This document shows positions 8,722 through 16,884 of a stretch of DNA of 64,000 nucleotides, in pieces (the stretch's first letter is position 1; each line of letters starts with the position of its first letter). Source of the stretch: Terriglobia bacterium (lineage in GTDB: Bacteria > Acidobacteriota > UBA6911); NCBI GenBank assembly GCA_020072565.1, contig JAIQGI010000021.1, positions 1 through 64,000 on the forward strand, in the 5' to 3' direction. The notes below the pieces were generated by a model. The model was not told the origin of the DNA. It did not search any database and worked only from the letters and a program-made list of their open reading frames with translations. The translations under genes were made by a program, and so were the position numbers.

Positions 8722-9894
8722 TCAGTCAGAATCTTCCTCTGCTGTTTCATCTGGAGCAGGTGAACTTCCTTCGAACAATGCAAGGTAAGGCGAAAATTTG
8801 TATCTTCGGTTTCGCTGCCAGCCGGTGGTTTCCTTTAGCAGTCCATAGGCTTCAACCTGAACTACAAGCTGATTCGCCTTTGCAAAGGAACATTCCAAAT
8901 GCTTCTCCACCATCCGGACGTTGAACATCGGTTGTTCAAATAGAAAATCAAAGAAGCGCTGAGCCAGCGTGGAATTCCGGAAATGCTTTAAGAAGATCTT
9001 ACGGCCATCTTCGCGAAGACCGAGAATCTTGCGCGCCGTGTCGGCGGCCGACACGCTGACTTCCGCAACGCCGCGAAGGAAGAATTTCAGCCAGCCTTCC
9101 CAATCTCCATCGGCGCGCACTGCCATGAGCCGGTCGTAGTACTGCGCGCGATGCTGCTTCAAGTACAGGCTCAGGTACAGCAGCGGACGAGACAGAATTC
9201 GTCGTTGGCAAAGCAAAAACGTAATTAAGAGGCGCCCCACTCTGCCGTTGCCATCGAGAAATGGGTGAATGGTTTCAAACTGGGCATGAGCAAGTCCACA
9301 GTGAATCAATGCCGGCATCTCGCCTTCAAGATGCAGAAACTTCTCTAAATCGCCGAGCGCTTCCTTCATCTCCGGGACCGGAGGCGGGACAAAGGAGGCG
9401 GTCGTCAGATTGCAGCCCGCTGGCCCAATCCAATTTTGGGTTTTGCGAAATTCACCAGGCTGCCGGGTGCTCCCCCGAGCGCCACGAAGCAATTCGGCAT
9501 GGATCTCCCGGATCAGACGGAGACTGAGCGGCAACTTGTCGAGCCGATCCAATCCGTGATTCATGGCTCGAACGTAGTTGACCACATCCGAGACATCCTT
9601 CGGCACAGCCTCGCCACTTGCGTCGATCTCAAACTGAAGAACATCCTCCAGCGTGCTCTGAGTCCCCTCGATCTGCGAGCTGAGCACGGCCTCCTGTCGA
9701 ACGTACATGCCAACAAAGAGATCCGGATTTGGGAGCGTGGAGGTGATCCCATCCAAACGTCCCATGGCCAGGTCAGCTTCAGAGAGGAGGTGCACCATCT
9801 CCGAGTCCACCTGAACGGGTGGATCCGGGGGCAACGGCTTCGGAATGAAGGCGCGGTAGCCGCTAGCTTGTTTTACAAAAACGCCAGATCTCAT
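8722..9894 (-). CDS. Fic family protein with C-terminal winged-helix domain
   Basis: A 390-residue Fic protein, probably an AMP-transferring enzyme that modifies hydroxyl side chains of target proteins. The catalytic motif HPFLDGNGRVGR is complete (residues 210-221, catalytic His210). The N-terminal helix carries SSQIEG (72-77), the class II inhibitory motif whose Glu blocks productive ATP binding, so the enzyme is likely self-inhibited. After the Fic domain, residues about 300-375 look like a winged helix (LAQRFFDFLFEQPMFNVRMV, then FAKANQLVVQVEAYGLL). A long palindrome lies about 60 bases upstream of the start. It is cargo of the small element; a toxin-like or regulatory role is inferred. 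Confidence 0.88.
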   Translation of the reverse strand: MRSGVFVKQASGYRAFIPKPLPPDPPVQVDSEMVHLLSEADLAMGRLDGITSTLPNPDLFVGMYVRQEAVLSSQIEGTQSTLEDVLQFEIDASGEAVPKDVSDVVNYVRAMNHGLDRLDKLPLSLRLIREIHAELLRGARGSTRQPGEFRKTQNWIGPAGCNLTTASFVPPPVPEMKEALGDLEKFLHLEGEMPALIHCGLAHAQFETIHPFLDGNGRVGRLLITFLLCQRRILSRPLLYLSLYLKQHRAQYYDRLMAVRADGDWEGWLKFFLRGVAEVSVSAADTARKILGLREDGRKIFLKHFRNSTLAQRFFDFLFEQPMFNVRMVEKHLECSFAKANQLVVQVEAYGLLKETTGWQRNRRYKFSPYLALFEGSSPAPDETAEEDSD

Positions 9895-9954
9895 AATAAG
9901 AACCCATCATTGAAGCGCTTATTTCATTCTCGGTTAGTATGGAAGCAATTCACT

Positions 9955-9986
9955 TTATTTTACAATTCTCAACAATTGTAAAATAA
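9955..9986. promoter_or_regulatory. long palindrome upstream of fic
   Basis: Perfect 13-base arms (TTATTTTACAATT and AATTGTAAAATAA) flank a CTCAAC spacer. The site sits between the fic start and the end of the integrase gene, overlapping the last integrase codons. It is AT-rich, so an operator is more likely than a terminator. A second inverted repeat (ATCTTATT / AATAAGAT) follows around 10003-10030. Confidence 0.6.
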
Positions 9987-11258
9987 GAATCGACAACAAT
10001 CCATCTTATTTAACAATCGGAGAATAAGATCCGGAGCCGCACCCTGGAATCTTGCCGCCTCGTCCCGCCGCTTCGCATCCTTTTCAGCCAGTTTCGAGAC
10101 ATGCGCGCTGACCTTCTCGACGGCGTCGATCAGGTCATCGTCGGATGTAATGTTGTATCGATCGAAAACCGAGCGCGACCGATGCCCAGTGATCAGCATC
10201 GCTACCTTCTCACTGACGCCGGCACGCACGAGGTTCCGCGCTGCCGTTCGCCTGAAATCATGGAAGATCTTGTCGGGAACTTTTGCATCCTGGCAGGCAC
10301 GCTTCCATGCTTTTCTGAACTCGCCAATCTTAAACCACGCCCCCGGAATGCCGCGGCCATGTTTCCGATAAAAAACATATGGGACAAGGAATGTTTCTCC
10401 GCTCGGCATCTGAAGCTTGCGCTGCTGCCACCGCCTCTTGATGATTTCCCACAGCTCACCCCGCAACGGAATCTTCCTCGGCTTGCCGTTCTTGGAAAAG
10501 CATCCCGGCAGTTTCAATAACCTCGCGTCGTAATCGATCATCGTCCACTGCAGATTGCTGACCTCGCCTTTGCGCCAGCCGCACAGGTAATCGAAGTGCG
10601 TGTAATCTCTGAGCTCTTCCGGCAGGAACCGAAGCACGTCGAGAAACTCGCCATATTCAAAGAAACCCTGTCGTGCGTTGTCCACTTTCAGCTTGGTGAT
10701 CTTTGGCACTTCTCCGATCTTTCTGCGGCCGTGAGTCAGTGCCTGCCCGAGTAGCTGCGTGTATTGGTTGATCGTGGCCGGCGCGAGTCTCTTGCATTTT
10801 TCATTGCAGTGATGGAGCGGCCTTCTCTCTTCCGGGATGTGATGGAGCCGGTTGCAGGTATTTTTCAACCGTTCAATCCACCTGTCGATATCCCGTTCCG
10901 TAAGGCTCTTCGCCTGGAGCTCTCCTATGTCGCCGCGCATAAATTTGAAACGAGACTTAACCTGTGGCCGGAACTTATCCCGGATCTTAAAATTTGCCTC
11001 CAGGTCGTCGAGCAACTCGTTTACCGTCACCTTCTCGGCAGAGGGCCCGACAAACTTCCGGGCGCCGATCTCGTCGGCGTGCACCTGCTTGAGGCGATCG
11101 CGCAGATACTTTTTCGCCTTGTTTTCCTCCGCTTCATTCGTCGTTTCGCGCTCCTGCACACCATGCAGCATATAGGCGCACCACCAAAACCGGCTTCCAG
11201 GACGCTGGTATATGAATCCGTCGCCTCGTTCACCGACTTTGATGACTTTCACGATCAC
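9969..11258 (-). CDS. tyrosine recombinase (integrase) of the small element
   Basis: A 429-residue phage-type integrase. The catalytic domain shows the family residues in order: first Arg in YLCGWRKGEVSNLQW, HDFRR (H-x-x-R) in [18 protein letters not shown], then ITGH, and the nucleophile in DRYNITSDDDL. The core-binding domain contains HHCNEKC, a His-Cys-Cys cluster that may bind metal. It is strongly similar along its length to the prophage integrase at 13327-14598, with long identical runs around the catalytic Arg. It lies about 1.5 kb from the attachment repeat at 8453, with fic between them. The last residues run into the palindrome at 9955. Confidence 0.93.
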   Translation of the reverse strand: MIVKVIKVGERGDGFIYQRPGSRFWWCAYMLHGVQERETTNEAEENKAKKYLRDRLKQVHADEIGARKFVGPSAEKVTVNELLDDLEANFKIRDKFRPQVKSRFKFMRGDIGELQAKSLTERDIDRWIERLKNTCNRLHHIPEERRPLHHCNEKCKRLAPATINQYTQLLGQALTHGRRKIGEVPKITKLKVDNARQGFFEYGEFLDVLRFLPEELRDYTHFDYLCGWRKGEVSNLQWTMIDYDARLLKLPGCFSKNGKPRKIPLRGELWEIIKRRWQQRKLQMPSGETFLVPYVFYRKHGRGIPGAWFKIGEFRKAWKRACQDAKVPDKIFHDFRRTAARNLVRAGVSEKVAMLITGHRSRSVFDRYNITSDDDLIDAVEKVSAHVSKLAEKDAKRRDEAARFQGAAPDLILRLLNKMDCCRFLFYNC

Positions 11259-11330
11259 TTGTCATTGCCAAAATCCCGTCCGCGTTGAAACGCTTGACTT
11301 TCCAAGCCTCCAAGACCGACGCTTCCGTCC

Positions 11331-12359
11331 ATGATTTTGATAATTCTTCGCCTGCTTTCTCTGGTTTGTGCTGCCTTTCGGCTCCGCTCCAATCTGGCTC
11401 TCGAAAACCTCGCCCTTCGCCAGCAACTCGCGATCATGAAGCGACGGCATCCACGACCGAGGCTTCGAAGGTCAGATCGAGTCTTCTGGCTGCTCTTGTC
11501 GCGCACCTGGTCTCGCTGGAGGGAGACGTTGGTCATCGTGAAGCCCGAAACCGTCGTCCGCTGGCATCGAAAGAGATTCGCGTCGTACTGGACCCGCTTG
11601 TCGCGGAGCAGCCGTCCCGGTCGGCCAGGGAAGGATCGTGAGATCCGGGAACTGATTCGGAGGATCGCGAATGCCAACATCCTGTGGGGTGCGCCGCGGG
11701 TGCACGGCGAACTCCTGAAACTCGGAATCGACATCTCAGAGCGAACGGTCTCGCGGTGGATGCCGAGACGGAGAAAACCGCCCTCGCAGACCTGGAGAAC
11801 ATTCCTGGACAACCATATCGGTGAACTGGTCTCGATCGATTTCTTAACCGTCCCTACGGCCACGTTCCGCGTACTGTTCGTCCTCGTCGTACTCGCGCAT
11901 GATCGACGCAGGATCGTCCACTTCAACGTGACCGAGCACCCGACGGCCGAGTGGACATCGCAGCAGATGGTGGAAGCGTTCGGCGACGGAAAGGTGCCGC
12001 GCTTCATGATTCGTGACCGGGATGCGGTCTACGGCTTGACGTTCCGGGAACGAGTGAAGTCTCTCGGTATTGAGGAGGTGGTCATTGCGCCGCACAGTCC
12101 CTGGCAGAGTCCGTACGTGGAGCGCGTAATCGAAACCCTGCGCAGGGAGTGCCTCGATCATGTCGTCGTGCTCGGAGAAGCGCATCTGCGACGAATTGTG
12201 CGATCCTACGTGGGCTACTACCACGGGGTGAGAACGCATTTGGCCCTGAAAAAGGATGCACCCGAGCCGCGGACGGCACAGCCGCCGGAGAAAGGGAAGG
12301 TGGTCGAATTTCCGGAAGTCGGCGGTCTCCATCACCGTTACGAGAGAAGCGCGGCATAG
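11331..12359 (+). CDS. DDE transposase, integrase-core (rve) family
   Basis: A 342-residue transposase. The N-terminal third has a helix-turn-helix-like region (LENLALRQQLAIMKRRHPRP, later ANILWGAPRVHGELLKLGI) and the C-terminal part is an rve domain. The probable catalytic triad is the Asp of LVSIDFLTVP, the Asp of MIRDRDAVYG and the Glu of SPYVERVIETLRRE. The frame is complete in one piece, without the split of typical IS3 orfAB. Clear terminal inverted repeats were not identified, so the outer ends are unknown. It lies between the intact integrase and the broken one and may have caused the truncation of the latter. Confidence 0.88.
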   Translation: MILIILRLLSLVCAAFRLRSNLALENLALRQQLAIMKRRHPRPRLRRSDRVFWLLLSRTWSRWRETLVIVKPETVVRWHRKRFASYWTRLSRSSRPGRPGKDREIRELIRRIANANILWGAPRVHGELLKLGIDISERTVSRWMPRRRKPPSQTWRTFLDNHIGELVSIDFLTVPTATFRVLFVLVVLAHDRRRIVHFNVTEHPTAEWTSQQMVEAFGDGKVPRFMIRDRDAVYGLTFRERVKSLGIEEVVIAPHSPWQSPYVERVIETLRRECLDHVVVLGEAHLRRIVRSYVGYYHGVRTHLALKKDAPEPRTAQPPEKGKVVEFPEVGGLHHRYERSAA

Positions 12360-12408
12360 TCCCGCCCGGCCCGCGCTGGGCTCTCAACATCCTCACCTGA
12401 CCCAACAC

Positions 12409-12432
12409 CTCTGCGCCTCTGCGCCTTTGCGC
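12409..12432. repeat. three 8-base tandem units
   Basis: CTCTGCGC, CTCTGCGC and CTTTGCGC follow directly after each other, about 50 bases downstream of the transposase gene. It is a short simple repeat without known function. Confidence 0.6.
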
Positions 12433-12589
12433 CTTCCACTCCCACAGAGAACCTGCCTGGCAGGCGCCGCCCGCAGACGCCGCTTTTAAGAACTCGTCGA
12501 TCTGGGTGCCCCGCCGTGTCGCCAGAAACCTCGGGATCCCGACACGCACCAGATCCGCTGACACGGCCGGACTTTTGGCGGGGGGCAGA

Positions 12590-13022
12590 GCCTTGGGAGC
12601 TCGTCCAGAGACGGTGGAAGGTCCGGCCTTACAAGGGTGAGAATCGTGAGACAATTCTTTCACCGCTGGTCTTCTTCCGCCTGAAAGGTCGCGGAGAACC
12701 GAAGCCGGGTGGCCCGGTGAAGCAATTCCGGAAGGCCTGAAAGGCGGCCTGTGAAGCTGCCGGGAAGCCTGAAGCTCTGTTCCATGACTTTCGCAGGACG
12801 GCGGTCCGGAACATGATCCGGGCCGGTGTGGACCGCATGGTTGCGATGATGATCTCCGGGCATAAGACGGAATCCGTCTTCAACCGCTATAACATCACCG
12901 ATGACCGGGATCTGGAAGAGGCGATCCGCAAGACGGACGCCTACGTTTCCCAACTCCCAAAGGAACGCCAGAATCCTTTCGGGAGCGCCGTTCAGGACAA
13001 GCGGCGAAAGCAACCAAAATGA
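12590..13022 (+). pseudogene. broken tyrosine integrase, C-terminal part
   Basis: The frame reads PWELVQRRWKVRP, then LVFFRLKGRG, VKQFRKA, a TGA stop at 12738-12740, and continues [36 protein letters not shown] and [12 protein letters not shown] to the stop at 13022. In both intact integrases nearby the residue at the stop is Trp, so TGG has become TGA. The N-terminal domain and first catalytic Arg are missing. It is on the opposite strand to the two intact integrases and ends about 140 bases before the attachment repeat. It is more diverged from them than they are from each other, so it came from a third element at the same site. Confidence 0.85.
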
Positions 13023-13159
13023 CAAATTTTTTGAGAACAGCCCCACAAAAGCCCCACTCGGCATTTTGGGGGCAGTTTTTGCGTGATTTCGAGGCGTTCA
13101 GGCTGTACAATCTAAGTGGATTAACCTTAGTGGAATCTGCTATTTATTGGCGTGGGAGG

Positions 13160-13206
13160 TTTGGTAGCGACGGGTGGAATCGAACCACCGACCTTGGGGT
13201 TATGAA
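13160..13206 (-). repeat. tRNA(CAT) 3'-end fragment, prophage left attachment repeat
   Basis: Identical over 47 bases to 8453-8499. Again only the 3' half of a tRNA on the minus strand is present. It lies between the broken integrase and the stop of the prophage integrase, so it is both the right border of the small element and the left border of the prophage. Confidence 0.85.
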
Positions 13207-13326
13207 GTATGAAACCAGGTTTCTTAACCAACGCTCAAACCAAAGAAAGCCAATAAAACTACAGTTTTCATCCTCTGAAGCGCGGCGACGCCCACGCGAA
13301 TTGACACTGGCCGTGTCATACCCGTG

Positions 13327-14598
13327 TCATACTGTTCCGCCATCCTTCTGTTCTCCGAATTTGGCCTTTTCCTCGCGCTTCGTCGCATCCTTCTCTGCCA
13401 GCGCCGCAATGTATTTTGCTTCCTTCTCGATGGCATCGATAAGGTCGTCGTCAGAGGTGATGTTGTACCGCTGAAACATCGATGTCGACAGATGGCCTGT
13501 GATCATCATGGCCACTTTCTCACTGACGCCGGCACGCACAAGGTTCCTCGCTGCCGTGCGCCTGAAATCATGGAAGATCTTGTCCGGAACGCCGGCGAGT
13601 TTGCAGGCCCGCTTCCAGGTTTTGCGGAACTCTCCGATTTTTCGCCATGCCCACGGAAGTCCTCGGCCCTTCCGCCGGAAGAAAACGTATGGACAGAGGA
13701 ACACGGATCCATCAGGCATTTGAATACTACGCTCCTTCCTCCGGCGCTGGATGATCTCCCAGAGTTCCCCTTGAAGCGGCACCTTCTTCGGCCGCCGATT
13801 CTTCGAGAAATGGGCCGGCAGCCTGAGCGTCCGTCCTTCGTAGTCGATCATCGTCCACTGGAGGTTGCTGACTTCGCCTTTGCGCCAACCACACAGGAAG
13901 TCGAAGTGCGTGTAGTCTCTGAGGTCCTCAGGCAAAAACTGCAGCACGTCGAGGAACTCTCCGTACTCAAAGAAACCCTGCCGCACGTTGTTTTCTTCGA
14001 GCTTCGTTATCCGTGGCGGGTTACCTATCTTGTCAGCCATCCTCCTTAGGGCCTGACCGAGGATCTGGGAGTATTTGTTGATCGTGGACGGCGAAAGCTT
14101 CCTGCACTGCTCGTCGCATTCATGCACCTGGCTCTGCTCTTCCGGCATGCGCGACAAGCGATTGCAGGTCACTTTCAGCTTCGCGATCCACCTGTCTATG
14201 TCGTCCTCTGAAAGCATTTTCAACCTGACGAGGCCGATGCTCGTCTTTATTGCCTTGAAGCGCGATTTGACTTGCGGCGAGAACTTCTCTCGGATTTTGT
14301 AGTTGGCTTCGAGACTGTCCAGAGCATCCTTGACCGTCAGCTTCTCGGCCGACGGCCCAACAAACTTCCGGGCGCCGATCTCGTCCGCATGGACCTCCTT
14401 CAGTTTGTCCCGAAGAAATTTGATTGCCTGCTTTTCATCTTTCTTCTCGGTCGATTGCCGGATGCGCTCCCGCCTTCCTGGCAGATTATAGGAACACCAC
14501 CAGTATGGGCTTTTCGGCTGCCGATAGATGAATCCATCACCCCTCGGTCCGACCCTGACGCTCCTCTTTCCGTTATCCTCTTTGGAGTTCTTTGACAT
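13327..14598 (-). CDS. int: tyrosine recombinase (prophage integrase)
   Basis: A 423-residue site-specific recombinase closely related to the one at 9969-11258. Catalytic landmarks are [38 protein letters not shown] and FQRYNITSDDDL. It also has the His-Cys-Cys cluster (VHECDEQC) in the core-binding domain. It is the last gene of the early operon and ends about 120 bases from the attachment repeat. The ATG at 14598 lies inside the end of the HTH gene; the frame is open from a TTG at 14640, and the start is not certain because neither has a strong ribosome-binding site. Confidence 0.93.
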   Translation of the reverse strand: MSKNSKEDNGKRSVRVGPRGDGFIYRQPKSPYWWCSYNLPGRRERIRQSTEKKDEKQAIKFLRDKLKEVHADEIGARKFVGPSAEKLTVKDALDSLEANYKIREKFSPQVKSRFKAIKTSIGLVRLKMLSEDDIDRWIAKLKVTCNRLSRMPEEQSQVHECDEQCRKLSPSTINKYSQILGQALRRMADKIGNPPRITKLEENNVRQGFFEYGEFLDVLQFLPEDLRDYTHFDFLCGWRKGEVSNLQWTMIDYEGRTLRLPAHFSKNRRPKKVPLQGELWEIIQRRRKERSIQMPDGSVFLCPYVFFRRKGRGLPWAWRKIGEFRKTWKRACKLAGVPDKIFHDFRRTAARNLVRAGVSEKVAMMITGHLSTSMFQRYNITSDDDLIDAIEKEAKYIAALAEKDATKREEKAKFGEQKDGGTV

Positions 14599-14878
14599 AT
14601 TTTTCAATCCCACGAAGAGAGAACCGGACTTTTCGGCCAAGTCTCACAACAAACGGCAGAGTACTCGTTCGAGTATAAAGCCAGTCCTTGGAGACTCCAA
14701 GTTTCTCAGCGGCCTGGGCAGCATCGAGCAACTCATCGTTGAGTTCCGCCTTATTCTCTGCGCTCAGAAGCCTGGCTGCCAGCGTGGACTGCGCGGCTGC
14801 CATCTGGGCCATGAGCGCCGGAACTGTTTCCAGCGGTAGTTTGAGCAATCGTTCAACATCCAATGCATTTGCAGCCAT
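14573..14878 (-). CDS. small HTH protein, excisionase-like
   Basis: A 101-residue protein. The C-terminal half has the pattern of a MerR/AlpA-type DNA-binding domain of phage excisionases (LDAAQAAEKLGVSKDWLYTR, then LGRKVRFSLRGIEKYV); the N-terminal half is a helical, Ala- and Leu-rich segment. The ATG at 14878 is chosen for the AAGGGAGA just upstream. It overlaps the integrase start by about 26 bases, which fits a role as the excision partner or as a regulator of int. The exact role is inferred. Confidence 0.7.
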   Translation of the reverse strand: MAANALDVERLLKLPLETVPALMAQMAAAQSTLAARLLSAENKAELNDELLDAAQAAEKLGVSKDWLYTRTSTLPFVVRLGRKVRFSLRGIEKYVKELQRG

Positions 14879-14892
14879 ATGTCTCCCTTGTG

Positions 14893-15402
14893 TTAGGTTC
14901 GGTGTTCTCTCCATGTACGCGGTTGTGCGCTGTACGGCAGGTACAGCGGATGACAGGGTTGGCCGGTTTTGGCCAGCCTCAAAACGTGCAGGGGCTTGCC
15001 GAGGCGCCGGAGCATCCCTCCCACGAAAGTTGACCTGCCGGCTTGAGTGCCATGATTGCCCCAGGCACAGATGATCAGGTCTGCATCAGACGCGCAGCTG
15101 ACCAGAAACGCATCATTCTGCGGACCGACAGGATCGCCTACGGTTTTGAGGGCGCGCGGATCGGTTGCTCTCAGAGCAAATAGATTCGTGACGATCAGGC
15201 GATCAAAATCCCAGGCAGCCGCTCGCCTCTGGCATCGCTCAACGGTCGGATCGTTTGCATATTCATCTGCGGTGCTTGGATTCAACATCACAAAATTCAC
15301 GGTCCGGCCGGTCTCGCCCCACTGCCGAATCAGCGTGTATCGGTAGATCCTGTCCTTACTGAAATCCGCCGTAGACCGGCAAAACAGGGTTGAGGGTTTC
15401 AT
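14893..15402 (-). CDS. DUF1643 protein
   Basis: A 169-residue DUF1643 protein. The family signature is clear: RYTLIRQW, VNFVMLNPSTADEYANDPT, RCQRRAAAWDFDRLIVTNLF, then ATDP and later ICAWGNHG. The domain occurs in many phages and its function is not known. Its ATG overlaps the stop of the preceding small gene (ATGA), so it is translationally coupled within the early operon. Confidence 0.85.
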   Translation of the reverse strand: MKPSTLFCRSTADFSKDRIYRYTLIRQWGETGRTVNFVMLNPSTADEYANDPTVERCQRRAAAWDFDRLIVTNLFALRATDPRALKTVGDPVGPQNDAFLVSCASDADLIICAWGNHGTQAGRSTFVGGMLRRLGKPLHVLRLAKTGQPCHPLYLPYSAQPRTWREHRT

Positions 15403-15638
15403 TTGCCGCTCTTTCTCGGAAAAGGGATCACCTCTGCCGGGGTCGAGATCTTGCGCCGGTGCTGCTCCATCATTTCGCAGGTGAGTTCAAAGATGTACTC
15501 GGCGAGCGAAGACGCACTGAACAGGTTTGCACCACCGCCGCCGTTCATGGCGAGCACGGCGGCATTCCGCGCTTCTGCAAAATACTTGTCCCAGCGCTCG
15601 GGATTTTCCGCTATGTACCGCTTCAACTCTTCGTCCAC
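15399..15638 (-). CDS. small early phage protein, unknown
   Basis: 79 residues, soluble and mostly helical (DEELKRYIAENPERWDKYFA, then SLAEYIFELTCEMMEQHRRK). There is no family I recognise. Position in the operon and coupled overlap with the DUF1643 gene support it being real. Confidence 0.65.
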   Translation of the reverse strand: MDEELKRYIAENPERWDKYFAEARNAAVLAMNGGGGANLFSASSLAEYIFELTCEMMEQHRRKISTPAEVIPFPRKSGK

Positions 15639-15683
15639 GTGCGTTCCTCTTGGGCAAAGCCCGTCCGGGGCTTGCGGAGCTGG

Positions 15684-16850
15684 TCAGTATGAGCCGTCAT
15701 GTTCGGATGAGCCCGTTCTCGGCGAATCGCCGTTGCGTCTGGGCATCATTAGTGGAGCCTCCTGTGGCACATCATGCAATTCGAAATCGTCTTCGTCCGT
15801 CACGGGATCGCCACCACCAAATTCGGCCTCCATGGCGGCTGCAATCACTGGCGGCGGCTCGACGTCTTCTGCCTGAGGATCAGTGACGTCCATTGCCGGC
15901 GGCAGTTCTTTTGGCGCTGGTCTGACGGGCACCTCCCCACGAAAGTTCCGGACATGCTCCAACAAATTCTTGCGGAGTGTAGCGGCGTCCTTATCCGGAA
16001 ACTCCAGGTGGACACCGTACTGTGTCGCCGGCTTGCCATTGTGCGACGTTCTGTAAGGTCTGACGATCATTTTGAGCGGGATCCCGGCTATATGACCGTC
16101 TGTCAATCCTCGGAACATCTCGAGGTTCGAATGAAGCTGGGAAACCGACCTGAACCCTGTCGTATCGAAATACGCGCTGCCTCCGAAGCTAACCCTGGAA
16201 AGAAGTTGGAATAGCAGACGGCCATGCGGTTTGCACGGCGGCGCATCGTCCCCGCTCGTCTGTGCATACGGACAGCCCATCACGCGGCACTGGTTAATGA
16301 CAGGGAAGTGTCTCTCGCCTGCCCTCTTCGCCTCCTCGGCCAGCCGTTTCTCTTCCTCCGTCCGCGCCATCGACAGAACGCGCATTCCGTTCATGCCGTC
16401 CCCGAAGCACTTGCGCTCGGCCGCCGTCCACATTTCGTAGGCGTATTCAAACGGCTCTTCCCGGAAGAAGACAATGTCGATTTCCGTGGGCGTCGGACCG
16501 TGCGCTTCGATGGCGTCAAAGTCGGGCTCGAACATCCCCTGAGGGCTGACCTTGGTAAAGATGAAATATGGAAGCTTTTGTGGATACCGGCGCTCGGGAG
16601 CCTTGTCCCTGGCGGTCTTGTAGAACGCCCTGGCTTCTTCCTTGGAAGCAAAGCGTGCGATCTTGTCCTTCTCGTGCTGGACGCACCAGTTGCCCTTGGC
16701 GTCGATCCAGACTAGAACGCTCCGCCCTTTCGGGACTCCGATGCCGACTTTGATGACACGTGGCTCGCGAATGATGGGCGTGCCGTCGAGCTCGTGGGTG
16801 AGCCCATACATCCGGTTTTTGGCGGGTCTTGCTGAGAGATTGGTTGCCAT
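15684..16850 (-). CDS. phage metal-binding protein, Gp3-like
   Basis: A 388-residue protein. The central part (about 180-285) has a Cys pattern, INQCRVMGCPY followed by PPCKPHGRLLFQL, then SAYFDTTGFRSVSQLHSNLE and IAGIPLKMIVRP. This resembles the Gp3-like phage family, annotated as recombination directionality factor or as hydrolase/metal-binding protein. The last 80 residues are acidic and proline-rich, probably disordered. The ATG has GAGGAG upstream. As an early gene beside a tyrosine integrase, a directionality role is less certain, since characterised Gp3 proteins serve serine integrases; a recombination accessory role is equally possible. Confidence 0.55.
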   Translation of the reverse strand: MATNLSARPAKNRMYGLTHELDGTPIIREPRVIKVGIGVPKGRSVLVWIDAKGNWCVQHEKDKIARFASKEEARAFYKTARDKAPERRYPQKLPYFIFTKVSPQGMFEPDFDAIEAHGPTPTEIDIVFFREEPFEYAYEMWTAAERKCFGDGMNGMRVLSMARTEEEKRLAEEAKRAGERHFPVINQCRVMGCPYAQTSGDDAPPCKPHGRLLFQLLSRVSFGGSAYFDTTGFRSVSQLHSNLEMFRGLTDGHIAGIPLKMIVRPYRTSHNGKPATQYGVHLEFPDKDAATLRKNLLEHVRNFRGEVPVRPAPKELPPAMDVTDPQAEDVEPPPVIAAAMEAEFGGGDPVTDEDDFELHDVPQEAPLMMPRRNGDSPRTGSSEHDGSY

Positions 16851-16884
16851 CGTACTCCTCGCTGATCAATGGTTGTAAGCGGGA

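Larger units (their letters stand above)
8453..13206. mobile_element. small integrated element at the tRNA(CAT) site
   Basis: About 4.75 kb bounded by the two 47-base tRNA-end repeats. Contents are a Fic protein, a tyrosine integrase, a DDE transposase and the tail of a second, broken integrase. No replication or structural genes are present, so it is a degraded genomic island or a prophage remnant into which an insertion sequence has jumped. The prophage begins at its right-hand repeat. Confidence 0.7.

Noticed and set aside
12360-12590. CRISPR-like or larger tandem repeat after the transposase
   Set aside because: Only three 8-base units are present, without spacers; no CRISPR array was seen anywhere in the window.
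13019-13474. Plus-strand frame of 151 codons across the second tRNA fragment
   Set aside because: It reads through the attachment repeat and then antisense to the integrase gene; it is a shadow.
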